Of a stretch of 64,000 bases of DNA, positions 43,408 to 55,300 are shown piece after piece (positions within the stretch are counted from its first letter, which is position 1; every line of letters begins with the position of its first letter). A program made the position numbers and the translations under genes. The DNA is from Celoporthe dispersa. Taxonomy: Eukaryota > Ascomycota > Sordariomycetes > Diaporthales > Cryphonectriaceae. The notes under the pieces were generated by a model. It made no database searches, was not told where the DNA came from, and was given only the letters and a program-made list of their open reading frames with translations. The stretch covers positions 2,170,001 through 2,234,000 of the forward strand of contig WAID01000003.1 of the NCBI GenBank assembly GCA_016584495.1, in the 5' to 3' direction.

Positions 43408-45663
43408 TTAAGAGGCCATGTAGGTGCTCGCCTCAATGCCGTCCGTTGGGAACTCACTGCCATGGTGTGTTAGCTGAACGCCTGCGTCCGAGAATGCCAC
43501 AGCGGCGGTATGGACAACTTACGGGATGGCAACTTCGAAGCGCTTGCCAATGGCCTCGAGCACGTTGCGGTCGTCGTCAGTGCTGACGAACGAGATGGCC
43601 AGGCCCTTGGTACCGAAACGACCGGCACGGCCGACACGGTGGAGGTAGGAGTCGGCCTCAGAAGGCATGTCGTAGTTGATGGCCAGGTTGATGCGCTCAA
43701 TGTCGATACCACGACCGAAGACGTCAGTAGCAACGCAGATGCGCTTGTTGAACTCCTTGAACTCCTTGTACCGGCGGATACTGCATGGCCATTAGTTGCA
43801 TGCTCACCTGGAAGCGTTCGGGTGCAGGACCCGAGGACTTACCGCTCCTCCTGGCTGACACCGGAGTGGACCGCGATGGACGGGAAGTTGCACTCTCTCA
43901 GCAGCTTGTCCAGCTCGGTGGCGCGGACCGTGCTCTTGACGAAGATGATGACCTGGTTGAACTGGAGGTCGTCGAGGAGCTCGTTGAGCTTACGGTTCTT
44001 CTCGCGCTCCTCGAGGGCAACGTAGTACTGCTGAAGACCGTGCAGCGTCAACTTGGTATCCTCGTCGACATAGTGCTCCGTGGGGTTCTGCATGAACTTG
44101 CGGCAGATCGGCTTGACGGTGTCGGACAGGGTAGCGCTGAACATCATGACCTGCTTCTGCTGGGGGGTCGCACGGAAGATCTCCTGGACATCACGGCGCA
44201 TGTCTGTCTCGAGGGTCAGCTGCTGGTGGTGGAGGAGGCGGGAGAAAGGGGCAATGGAGGGGTGGGCGGTCAGGACTCACCAACTTGATCGAGCATCTTG
44301 TCGCACTCGTCGAGGACAAAGATGCGGACGCTGCCCAGGCGCAGGTGCTTGTCACGGACGAGGGCGTTGAGGCGACCGGGGGTTCCGACGATGATGTGGG
44401 GGTGGGTCTCCTTGTTCTTCAGGACCTCGGCGTCCTTCTGGATGGGCGTGCCACCGTAGAAGACGCCGGTCTTGATGTCGGGCATGTACTTGGAGAACCG
44501 GTTGTACTCGTTGCGGATCTGGAAGGCGAGCTCACGAGTGTGGCACATGACCAGGACGGAGCACTCGCCGGCAACGGGCTCCACCTGCTGGAGGGTGGTG
44601 AGGACAAAGACCGCAGTCTTTCCAAGACCAGACTTGGCCTGGCAGATGATATCACCACCAAGCAGCGCCTGAGGAATGCATGTTTGCTGAACTGCACGAT
44701 CGGACCCAAGTTAGAAAATGGTCTCGCAAGGTTTGAACGGAGGAGGAGGACGGAGAGGGAGCCGGTAGGTCCGCCCATCGTCGCAGCAAGAGTTTCTCGT
44801 CCAGATGGAAGATGTGAAGTCGTCAGCGCGAGCGCGGCGTGTAATACAAGCAATCCGTCGATCAAGACAAAGGCCGGGGTGCCGAGCCCCCCTTGGCACC
44901 ATCGAGGGAACCTCCGAGGCGCCCCTCGACAGATGCGCCGATTCGACGTGCCACCTCTTTCCGCACAGTTCCCTATAAGAGACCCAGAGGCGCGACCGGG
45001 CCAGATGGCACGAGCTCGAGTGGAGCTGGTCGGTGTTGTCTGCCGAAGACGCTCAAAAAGTGAAACCAGAAGAGGTCCAGAGCAGACAATTGCGTCAACG
45101 CCGCCTGAGAAGGAACTTGCCGCCGCCATCCGAGTTCCGTTGCGTGCATGGGCTTTCGACTTCTCTCCCGAGGAAAAAAGTCAAGACCACCTGGTCTTGT
45201 TTTTCAAACGCCATGGGGCGCCACCCGCATCCATCTCCCACGATGGAGATCATTGTCTTGACTTTGGACCCAAGTGCTTTGCTTTTGTCTTCTCCTTGTT
45301 TTTTGTTTTGCTTGTTTTTTTGCTTGCTTGCGGGATGGACGGACCCTTTTGAGTGTGGCACGCAGGAGGGGTATGGCATTTTGAGTGTAACGATAGGCTG
45401 CAATGATGGAGTCAGAGTTTGGTATCAGGACTGACCCTCCGAAGGATGCTCGAAGCCACAGTCGGTGATGGCGCGGATCAGCTCAGGCTTGAGCAGGAAG
45501 TCGCGGAAACCAGTGGAGTGGATGCCGACGTAGGAACCCTTCTTGTCGACGCTGTCGCCGGCCGCGGCCGCGGCCTCAGCCTTCTGCCATTGGCGGGGGC
45601 GGCGGTCTTTTGGGTTTCCAGCTCCTCGTCGGAGTAGTCGATGAGATCCTCCTCAGCAGACAT
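43408..45663 (-). CDS. sub2: ATP-dependent RNA helicase Sub2 (UAP56), TREX complex
   Basis: DECD-box helicase acting in spliceosome assembly and mRNA export. Exons: 45436..45663, 44281..44691, 43843..44203, 43523..43780, 43408..43456; introns of 744, 77, 62 and 66 nt. Motifs: CQAKSGLGKTAVFVL (Walker A), TPGRLNAL, FVLDECDKMLDQV (DECD), MFSATLS, VIIFVKSTVRA, VATDVFGRGIDIERINLAIN and YLHRVGRAGRFGTKG. The start MSAEEDLIDYSDEELETQK and end PEFPTDGIEASTYMAS match Sub2. One base is missing near 45590 (AATGGCAGAAGG), which breaks the acidic/Ala N-terminal region; corrected length is 435 aa. The first intron (44692..45435) falls between HPSE and VQQTCIP and is unusually long. The gene diverges from RPR2. 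Confidence 0.96.
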
Positions 45664-46424
45664 GATGGCTGTTGATGTTATCGATCGAGTGGATCGAGAA
45701 ATGAGTATGGACAGGGCCGAAAAGTAGGCGCGTGGTCAACCTGGGTCGCGAGGCTGGTAAACAAAGAGGGAGGGAGGGAGCGCAAATGAACTCCGTAGTT
45801 AGGCAAAAGCGATCGCGCAGAGGCGGCGACTCGATAGTGGTTGGGAGATTTCGTTGGTCTACGAGAAGGGGGCGTTGGTCGAGAGAGAGAGAGAGAGAGA
45901 TGGGTGGTTGAGAGAAAAAAGGGTAGGGAATTTGTGGAGGGAGAAGGTGAGGTCAAAAGGCCTTGGAGCGTGAAAGAAAAGGTGGAAGCTGACACCAGTA
46001 CTTTGGTAGCAAAGGCAGGCAAGCAGTAGCAGCGCCACAGCAAGCGGAAGCGCAGGGGGGCAGGGGGGCAGGGTGGGGGGCAGGGAGGGAGCGCGCACCG
46101 TCTGGTGCCCCTTGCGTCGCCTCGCTCGCTGCCTTCAGAGGTCACCCAGGCTAGCCCTATTTCGGCCGGCCTAGCCCACTTTTCCAGGAGATGCAGTCTT
46201 GCACCGGCCAGGCTCTGCGGGGAGCCCTGTGCAGGGCTGAACGGGCAGGTGAGGAAAGCCCAGACGGATGGTTTCGACCCAGTCATCTTTGGAAACCGCA
46301 CGACAGCCTCGAATCTCCCTTTCGCCCAGTATCACCCTGTGACTCAGTAGTTTACTCGTCTCTGAGGAGTCATCGCAATCTTGTTTCACTCTTCCCTTCA
46401 GACACACACACGCACACACACATT
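45664..46424. promoter_or_regulatory. Divergent promoter region (sub2 / rpr2)
   Basis: 761 bp between start codons of two RNA-processing genes. GA tract at 45879-45901, G-rich block (46050-46090) and CA repeat (46400-46422) just before the RPR2 ATG. No coding frame recognised. Confidence 0.5.
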
Positions 46425-46922
46425 ATGGCGAAGACGAAAAAGACTGGCGTGCCGAACCGGCACATATATTCTCGCATCTCATTTCTGTACCAAGCGGCAA
46501 CATATCTGGCAGAGGCGGGCAGAAAAGAAGAAACACCACACGTGAGCAGCCAGAAGACTCACCCGTCCGGGGACGGCCAGGCTGGCGATGACCCGACAGA
46601 AGCCCCAGCCACACCACAAGACCTATCACGCCAGCTGCTCACCGACCTGCGCAACGTCACCCTCAAGTCCCAGGTCCGGATCAGCCCAGACATGAAGCGC
46701 ACCATCTGCAAGTACTGCGATACGCTCCTTGTTGACGGCCAGACGTCCTCCTCTGCCGTCGAGAACAGGAGCAAGGGCGGCAGAAAGCCCTGGGCGGATG
46801 TGCTGGTGGTCAAGTGCCACACGTGTGATGGTGAAAAACGCTTTCCCGTCAACGCCGAGAGACAGAGGAGGCGGCCTCACCGCGCTGCCGCGACCAAGTC
46901 ACAGCCGCGGACCGGAACATGA
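46425..46922 (+). CDS. rpr2: RNase P protein subunit Rpr2/Rpp21-like
   Basis: Zinc-binding protein subunit of nuclear RNase P, which matures tRNA 5' ends. The single-exon frame encodes 165 aa starting MAKTKKTGVPNRHIYSRISF. The N-terminal helices include SFLYQAATYLAEAG and, after a Ser/Asp/Pro-rich insert, LSRQLLTDLRNVTLKSQVRI. The zinc ribbon has Cys pairs in TICKYCDTLLVDGQ and VVKCHTCDGEKRFPV, with ENRSKGGRKPWADVLV between. Basic tail ERQRRRPHRAAATKSQPRT. The length and the order of helices and ribbon fit Rpr2/Rpp21. No frame break. Convergent with HSK3, with 246 bp between stops. Confidence 0.9.
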   Translation: MAKTKKTGVPNRHIYSRISFLYQAATYLAEAGRKEETPHVSSQKTHPSGDGQAGDDPTEAPATPQDLSRQLLTDLRNVTLKSQVRISPDMKRTICKYCDTLLVDGQTSSSAVENRSKGGRKPWADVLVVKCHTCDGEKRFPVNAERQRRRPHRAAATKSQPRTGT

Positions 46923-47168
46923 GACCGGGTGTATTCTTTGGGTTTGAAACTCCTACACTTGAGCTCCATCGACGGACCACTCCCCTGCAGCTCTCTGCCT
47001 GGAAAGGCCCGGAGTGCCCGTCCAGGGCTGGGAGGAAAGGGGTGTCTCGCGATGACTGTCCTGCGAGCTGGTAGATATGGTCTCACAAAAAGAAAAAAAA
47101 GAAAAAAACCTAGGCGCCGGGTGATCTCTAGCGGAGAGAAGGAGATATGAGTTCCGTCACATCGCGGC

Positions 47169-47657
47169 TCACTTCTGCTGAGCTTGCTCCTTCACGGAAT
47201 CCTCGCCCAGCACCTTACTGGCAGCCATAAACCTGCAAGTGATTGGTGTCAGCCAGAAGCAGCCGACTAGGAACACCAAGTCGCCATGGGAGGAGACTTA
47301 CATCCCACCATGCCAGCTTCCCAGACCGCGCATACACTCAGCCTGGACGCTGGTCATGCGGAGCAGGTTCTCGGTGTCCGCAAGGTTGGCGGACAGCTGG
47401 GCCAGCTGAGAGTGCAGCTGCGTCTGAAGAGGAGAGAGAGAGAGAGCACTTGGCATTAGCTAGCTAGCCTCCACCCTTCCGATAAACGACAATACAAAAT
47501 CGAAAGCCGTTCCAAGAAGAAAAAAAAATCACAAAGGACACAAGCAGACAGGAAGAATGACATCACCGCGAACACAACATACCAGCTGCCTCTGCTTGAC
47601 CGCGCTGCCGGAAGTGGCCATGGATTGCCGCTGCGTGCCCTGGCTGTTGTTATTCAT
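47169..47657 (-). CDS. hsk3: DASH/Dam1 complex subunit Hsk3
   Basis: Small subunit of the DASH/Dam1 complex, which couples kinetochores to spindle microtubules. Three exons: 47583..47657 (MNNNSQGTQRQSMATSGSAV, KQRQL), 47302..47423 and 47169..47232; introns 47424..47582 (GTATGT..CTTCAG) and 47233..47301 (GTAAGT..TTGCAG). The join reads KQRQLTQLHSQLAQLSANLA, DTENLLRMTSVQAECMRGLG and SWHGGMFMAASKVLGEDSVK, the characteristic heptad-rich Hsk3 core. The product is 86 aa, matching the family. It is invisible as a single open frame. Confidence 0.9.
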
Positions 47658-49827
47658 GACGGGCGGAAAGCACAAGCCGGGAGTAAATGAATGGCTAGGT
47701 TGATGGGTTGATACTGTAGAAACAAAACAAAAAAAAAAAAAGATCGGGTAAGACGGTGTCTGACAAGGAAGCGTTGCTGGATGGACGAACGACGTGTTGT
47801 TGATGTTGCTTGTCAAGACGCGACCGCGGCTTTGTACATGGAATGGAGCCGCAGCGTCCCCCAAAAGTCGCAGTGGGGGCCAAGCCGTTGCCAGTCGGCA
47901 CCACCTGGCCGGTACCCAAGTGACGAATCTCGAGCCGTTCTGACAACCGCAACAACAAGACCGATCATGTCTAGCCCGCGAAAGAAGAGAAAGGGAACGT
48001 AAAAAATTCATAAATAAAATAAAATAAACTAAAACCTCAAACGTTAATCTAGTCAGAATGCAATGAATTCTTGTTTGTGTAGGTTTTTTCGTGCGTCCTT
48101 TTCCCCTCGTTTCCCCTGATAAGAGAGGGTCTCCATATTCATTCGTAAAGTCCACCTCGCCCGACGAGAAGCAACCCAGCCTCAACGACACCCCATCTTG
48201 GTTCCCACACCTCAAGACCCGACATTCGAGATACTACATCGCCAATATATCCTCCCACCCCCTCCCCCTCCCCTGACCGTGTAATCCTTCGTCCCGTCCC
48301 GCCAGCGGCTTCTCCCGCCGGAGCCACCTCAATTCTGGCGGGGTGTGCCAGCTCCCTCGCTCGTCTCCATGTCCCTCTCAAGAGACAGGAGAAGCAAGCA
48401 TGTGAGCGTGTCTTCTAGAACGGAACAGAGCTGGACAACCAACCTTCCTTGTGCACGACAAAAAAAGAAGGGGAGCCATAGGTCTGGGTGATTCATTACT
48501 TGCGGACACTCCCTCCGGTCTGCCAGAACTACGCAGGCACGGAATAGAAAGGCATGCAAAAAGAGAGAAAAAAGTCCAATCCAACAAGAAGCACTGGGTT
48601 TTACAGTACTTCCCCTATCCCAGAGGCGCTGGTCTCCTCCTATCTGGGCTTGCTTCGCTAGCCAAGAAGATGCACGGAGCGCGGGCTTCCATCAAGATTG
48701 TCGGTTGCGACCATTTCATATAAGAAACAAAAGAGACACGCTAAGAAACGGTACAAATACTTTTTTGTGTGTGTGTGAGAGTGTGAGTGTGTGTGTGAAC
48801 GAAAGGAAAATGTGGTGACAGTGCGACCACGATTCGTGTGTGTTTTATACAGCAGATTATATCCCATCCTGTTCCCCTTACTCCTGACAGCGGATGAGCC
48901 CTTCATCCATCGGTCCGGTCGTCGCCTCTCTGAAGACCGTCCCCCTTCTAATCCCCCACCATGTCATGCGTCGGATCCCTCCACAAGCCACAATGTCGCC
49001 CCTTTCCCCTTTCTCCGTACCTGTCCCTGCCCACTTGGCTGTCTTCCAAACCGAACCGCCCTCCTATTACACGCAATGGCTGAAATGCAAATGCCCCTGG
49101 CTCTGGCTGTCCCGCTTTCTCCTCTCACAACTCTTGTGTGTAGACGACCGGTTGGTCTGTCAGACGGGTGTGGCGGTACCAAAGACATGTCGAAAGGGAG
49201 CCGCAGACTGGAATGTGGTGCGGGGTGTATTAACAGAAATAGGATGAAGTATACCGCGATATGCTTTCTTCCCCTGGCCGTGCCGTGCCAAAATACCCTA
49301 TGTACCTTGCGGATGAAGCTGCGTGTTGCTCTCGCCTCAGGTGTTTCGGTCACTAAAATTATGTTTGGTCGGATTTGTACCATGGTCGTCGTCGTCGTCG
49401 TCTTTTTTTTTTTGTTTTGTGTTTTTGCGATTTCGAAGAAGTGTTCCGGCCAACGAATGTTAACCAAGGACTGATGAGACTTCCCTTCCTTCCCTCAACG
49501 CCTTCTATTTGTCGTATGCACACCATGTTTTCGTAAATTCGAGAAATTCCAGATTAGCGTCTCGTCACAACTCGCACACGTGTAGTGAGAGTCTTCGCGC
49601 GATGCTCAGGGTGTGTGTTCGTCGACCGGGTTTCGATCCAGGACATCTTCAAGAGAAAATGGCCAGGCCTTGTGTGTGCCACAGGCCCGCTCTGGGCAGG
49701 TAGATCACACGTTGCCTTCTGGGTGGTCCGACGACCGCGCACTCGAGCTTCGCAGGGATTGGAAGCTCAGGTACCGCAGCCGCCTTGGCCCAGGCCTGAG
49801 CAGGCCATACCCAGTGATGCGGCGCTC
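47658..49827. other. Intergenic region
   Basis: 2.2 kb between two minus-strand genes with no convincing coding frame. Contains TA/AT-rich DNA at 48000-48035, a TG repeat at 48765-48800, and (GTC)n then T run at 49386-49415. It may hold the HSK3 promoter and a long 3' region of the next gene. Confidence 0.45.
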
Positions 49828-52369
49828 CTAACGTGCCGCGATGGAGGGGCGAGCCCCGAGGCTGCTCTGGCTGCTGTGCGCAGATGGTGTATCGAGATTA
49901 GTGGATTCACCACTGCCCGCGCTGGCGCTCGCACTTCCGGTCAGACTTGGGACATTTTGGCCCTTGGAGGGCGGATGAAGGTTGCTCACCCCAGCGTGCT
50001 GTTCAACTTGTTGTGGCGCGACTGCGTTGCCATGCCCTGGTGGATACTGAGGCACAGGCTGGCGGACACCGTTGGGTGGCGACGGTCGTCCGTTCATGCC
50101 TGGCCCATATCCGTTGGGCGGGGACGGCCGACCATTTCCTCCTCTCATAGACGGAGCATATCCTGGTGACTGGCTTGCCCTCCGCTGGAACATCCCGTTC
50201 GGCGGCCCGTTCATTCCGTTCATTCCGTTCTGCCAGTTGCCCGCCTGAGAAGTCATCGAGTTCGCTCGCGATTCCGCCTGCATTGTACTTCGGTCAACAT
50301 GGCCATATCTGTTGTCGGTGAACTTCATCAAAGGGTCATCTAGAAGGCTGGCGCCAAGATTAGGGGTCTGGGTGACCATCTGGCTCGAGCGGTTGCGGTT
50401 GCCAAAGTTGGGCCTGAAGCGGCTGGACCTGCCCGGCATCGTGTCGGCTTCCGGGTTCTTGCGAAACTGCGAAGCCGAGGGCTTTGGTGCATGCCGGTTC
50501 TTCCTGGACGTGACACTCATCATGTCGAAGTTGTCCGGGTCGATCATAGGCATAGGCGGTCCGTTGTTGGGGTCGAAGTAGTCCTCGTCATCGTCATCAT
50601 CGTAGACCGGGCCCCTGGGAGGGGGCCCACGCCTCGGTCCCGGTGGCGGTCCCATCATGCCTCTCCCCGGGGGCCCTCTCATCCTCATCTCCTGGTCCCT
50701 CAGTGCCAGCTCGCGCTGTCGCAGCTGAAGCTCGCGCTCCCTCATCGCCAGCTGGTCGGGTCCCATGGGCTCGCCGCCCTCGGGTATCTCATCGTCGTAG
50801 AAGCCCAGGTGGCCAAACTCCTCCTGCAGACCTTCGTCTATCGAGCCTCGCCTGGACGGCTGCTGGCGGGCATAGGATCCGTTCGGCATGCCGTTCATCG
50901 GAGGGCGACCATAACCGTTTGGCATGCCGGCATTAGACGAAGGACGGCGCATTCCAGGAGGGGGTCCCAGCTGTGAGGGACCCCTGGGCCGTCGCGGCAT
51001 TCCGTTTCCGTTGGGCATGCCATTGGGCGGCATGGGGCGAGGGCCTGCGCCATGGATATGCGGGCTGCTGGAGACGGCATGACCATGGACGTTGGCGAGG
51101 TGGACGGCGGTGGAGGGCCTGCTGCCGCAGCAGTAATGTCGATCTTTGGCCTGTTCCGGTTGACGACGTTCAAGTGGTGGAGCATGGCGTACAGCGTCTC
51201 GATGCGAGGCAGGCTGACGTTGGCTTCTTGCGCGAGCTTCACGGGAGAGCCGAGGAAGGACTCGACTTCCATGGGTCTCCTGGACTGGAAGTCTTGCCAC
51301 ATGACGCTCTCCGTGCCCGTCTGCCTCGTCATCTCATCCATGACCTTTTGCTTGTAGCCTACGTCAAAATTGCAGCCTTGAGCGGCAGCCAGCTCCAGCA
51401 GCTCATCAATCACGCCAGACACGAGAGGTTTCACTGCAGGCTTCGCGAGCAGCTCGGAGTAGTTTGCCGTCTCGAATATAACGCTGGCGGGGTGGAAGGC
51501 AATGGGACTGCAGAGATCCGTCAGTAACGAGAGGGCGAGAGGAAAGCTAGCTTAAAAAACTGGAACTCACCCTATGACACGCTCGTATTGGTGCTGCCGG
51601 ATGTTGGGTGACACCTTGGCGTCGACCTGGCCGGAGCTCAACGTGATAGCAAGAGCTGATGCCATGTCGTCCTGTATCGTCGCCGGAATGGCAGAGTTCC
51701 TCTTCGCCGGGCCGACCCATATTTCGGTTGACCCCTTGTGTTCGAACTCGCTCTGACCCAGCTGCGCAAGATCAGCACCTGCCACGAGAGACAGGACAAC
51801 ATTTGTTGGGTATCTCTCCTCGATGGCTGTCTCGAGACCGATCGTGTTGGTGGTGTTGATCAGGATGCAGGTATGGTTGGGAACGACAACGGAATCGATG
51901 ACGGAGGCCAGGTCGTAGATGTCGGGAAGGGCTTTTACGCAGAGAACCACGTAATCGAAGGATCCTTCTTTACGACTTAACGCCTCTTCTGGTGATCTGA
52001 CCACTGTGTGCGCAACGTCCGTCAGCAGCTGTCCTGTCCATTCACACACGACTCCGATTCGAGGCGCGCGCGCGCACGCGCGCCTATCTCTATCCCTTAC
52101 CTCGACGGGGCTTGAATCGCTCGTTGCCAAAGACTGCGGACCTGGTAGTAGACGATGTAATTTAGCATGACGAGGCGCGACGTTGCCCGGCGTTCAGCGC
52201 GTGGTCCAACTTACTTGAAGGAGATGCCATATTGTGCGACATGCTCGTAGCCGGATTTCCAGACAAGAGTCACATCACAGGCATTGGTTGCCTGTAGCCT
52301 CCACGACAGGAAAGCAGAGACAGCATTCCCGCCCACTACAAGAATATTCATTAGCTCCAGGTCGGCCAT
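49828..52369 (-). CDS. Ketopantoate reductase-like (ApbA/PanE) protein with long disordered C-terminal tail
   Basis: The N-terminal part is a 2-dehydropantoate 2-reductase fold: Rossmann start NILVVGGNAVSAFLSWRLQ, DYVVLCVKALPD, ILINTTNTIGLETAIEERYP and VIGPIAFHPASVIFETANYS. The C-terminal helical domain follows: VSGVIDELLELAAAQGCNFD, FLGSPVKLAQEANVSLPRIE and TLYAMLHHLNVVN. Exons: 52215..52369, 52101..52141, 51571..52003, 49828..51507; introns GTAAGT..CCAG, GTAAGG..ACAG, GTGAGT..GCAG. After about residue 360 there is a ~400-residue Pro/Gly/Asn/Met/Arg-rich tail (PPNGMPNGNGMPRRPRGPSQ, RERELQLRQRELALRDQEMR, YDDDDDEDYFDPNNGPPMP). One base is missing near 51050; corrected length is 769 aa. Catalytic activity is unproven: the dinucleotide motif is GGNAVS rather than the usual GAGAxG. 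Confidence 0.85.
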
Positions 52370-55300
52370 GGTGAAGCGATCAGCGACAGGTGATGTATGT
52401 GCACCGCATCATAGGAGAGGAAGCAGCAAAAACGAGCGTGTTGTGTTGGAATGGAAATCAGGGAGGACAGAGGCGTGGGCCGCGCGGGAAGGGGAGAAGG
52501 GGGGGGGGGGGGTGGGTTTGAGAATCGAAGGAGAGACACTCTTCCCCAAACATCCCGAAGAATGCAGACGAGTCGCACTTTTGGGGGGGGGGGGAGGGAA
52601 GGGAACCTAAGAAGATATAGAGTAGGGAGGCTAAGGATCGCACAAGGTAAGACGACATCACATCGGTTTGCCACATACCTGATAGGATCTTCAGACGGGG
52701 TGATGTGGGAGCCATGATAGGGCCCTAGTGAGTAGCCAGGCGGCTGGCCGAAGGAGTCGAGACGGCGGTTGTGCAGGAGAACGGGCAAGCCTGGACCAAT
52801 ACAGGTGCAGGTATGCAGCTCTCGCGATTGGCAACGTTGGTGGATCGGCCGCTGCGGCTGTGGCCTGGTGCCACGGCTCAACTCGAGAAGGCCTGCGCTT
52901 GACTCCCTTGCTGTGTGTGGCTGATCAGTACCTTGTTGTGGCCCTCCCGCTCTATGAAGATCGGTTCTGCCAATTTCTGGTTTCTCGAGGCGGCCTGAGA
53001 TTCTGACTGGCCTGAATCCCCTGCTATGCACCTTGTACCCTGTGCCCCTTATTTTTCTCTGTTTTTTTTCTCTCTTTCTCACACACTCTCTCTCTTCCTT
53101 CCTAGTCCTCCTCTCCTCTTGCTTGTCCCTCTTGTTCCGGACCAATCAGTGTGTGCGGTGTCCGGGTTCCGGCGCTGGTCGGAAACGAGAATTAGGGCTG
53201 AGCTGCAGGCGAGGACTGCGAAGAGGCTGTCTCGGAGGAAGCGGGTCCCATTCGACACACGATGTAGGTGGTGCAGACAAGAATATGGGAGTGGGAATTA
53301 TGCTGCGGACCGGCTATGAGGAACTCGTGGCGTCAGATAGGACGGGATCGTGGCACTCTGAGCAACGACCGTGCACCAGAGGCAGTCGAGGAGGATGGGT
53401 CGCACTGGGTGACGGATGCGGAAGGGCGGTTTTTTTTTAAACGAGCGACGAGCGCAATGCAGAGCGCCTGGGGAGGGGTCAGCAAGATAGCAATTATGTC
53501 GAGGCCTGCGGTCAGGTCGACGAAGAGGTCGCCGGGCGATGCGATGGATTGAAATGGAGGAGGGGGGGTTGCAAAAGGTCGAGCAAAACAGAAATGTAAG
53601 GAGTGAGGTTGAGGATCAGGTGAAATTCAAGATCAGGATCAGGGTGGAATTGCGGTACGCTCAGACACCCAGGAACCCAAGCAAGACCTTTGGGGGGCGG
53701 ACGGACAGGGGGTGCGGTAGACAGGCTTCAGGCTCGCAGGGGCTGGACTGGGATGGCCGGCGCTGACAAGATTTGGGTTTCTGCCCTGACCAAGTCGCAT
53801 CCCGACCCAAGCCAGGTAGCGCGGAGCATGGGTGCTGATAGGCTGCTGGGGGGCGGTGCTAAAAGATTCAGCGGCCCCAGCGGGAGGAGGGCTAGGAAAT
53901 GCCATGAAGAGTGCTGTGGCAGCGAGTTTTAACTGACCTCGAGGTGGTTTTTTGTGGCCTGATGATGCTCTCTCTTTCCTTTTTTTTTTTTTTTCTCTTC
54001 TTCTTTCTTCTTCCTTCTCTCTCCTCTTTTCTCTCTGGGATAAAAATGTAAAATTCGACGGTGGGATAACTGATGCAGACAAGAAAACCACCTTGCAGGT
54101 AGGGTCAGACTGGGGCGACGACAGCCCCAAGTAGAACCCAAGGCCTGACCAGGTGTAGCCAAAATTTAATAAAAGATGTTAAGGAGGTAAAAAGAGCCTG
54201 AGGCTGATGGCAGCTGATGCTGGATGATACTGAATACTGTTGAAGGAGATGTGAGGATGAAGGGCTGTGACTGCATGTGAGTGCAGAAGAGGGTGGCCAC
54301 TGTTTGTTGCCTGCTGACGCCCCTGGTAGGTGGTGTTTCGTGCGTCGGCGTGTGTGTATGCGTGACAGTGCTTGAATCTTGATGCGTCTGTTTGCGTGGG
54401 TGTGGTGGGTGTGAGTGTGCTCGCGTGCCACTACTCCCAGCCTCAAGCTGCTACTGGTCTGGTCCTTTTCGATGCCGAGCTGCTAGAATGAAGGGAGGTC
54501 TCGACAATGATGAGACCTTGGAGGGAGGGTGGGGGTCGATGATGTTGTCGTTGATTGGTGAGAAGGGTGTGCTAAACCTTGAACCTGTGGGCTAGGGCCT
54601 CTGGACAGCAGCAGGCAGGTATAGTATGTAGCAGGCAAAATATGATGCAGATGCGCGCGTGTCTTGCTGCTGAACAAAAACACAAAAAAAAAAAAAACAC
54701 CGCGTTGCAGATCTGGGTCCAGGAAGTTAACAAAGGAACAGAAACGACCAGGGGTGGTGGATAAGGTGGGAAAATGCTGGAAGGGGTTGGATGGTCTGGC
54801 TAGTGTGCGAGGTAAGGTAGTCGCGTAGATGGAGGTTGTTGAGTCTGGAGCCACCACGTAGGCTGGATGGAGAGGGGGGAGGGGTAGCTTACTTCTCTTG
54901 GGGGTGGGTGTGTGTGTGTGGTGGTAGGAGGAGACAGATGGCAGAATTACTTATTAGAGCCAAACTCAATCCACTGCTAGAGCTAGGCCAAGAGGGAAAA
55001 AGAAAAGGTCGAGTGAGAAAACCAAGACCCCAACAAAGATTGAATCCAGTACACTGTAAAAAATAAAAAATAAAAATGGTGGTACTCCCTCCCACTAGCA
55101 GTTTGGATAATTTTAGCCACAGGAGCTTTCTTGTCTGCCTGTCCGATCTTATTTTTCACCTTGCTGTTGCACCTGCTGCTGGGGAGGCTTGAGAGGGTGC
55201 CAGAGCAGGACAGAGGAAACAAAATAAACAACAACTGAGCAGAGATATCGAGACTGATTGAGGCTGGACAGACACTCTCCAGCAACCAAGCCCACCAAGG

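Noticed and set aside
41735..45430. 16-base sequence TTTGGTATCAGGACT shared at about 41735 and 45417
   Set aside because: A single shared 15-16-mer is expected by chance in 64 kb on two strands; no larger duplicated context.
49600..49660. tRNA-like T-arm (GGTTTCGATCC)
   Set aside because: No matching acceptor stem or A box in the expected positions.
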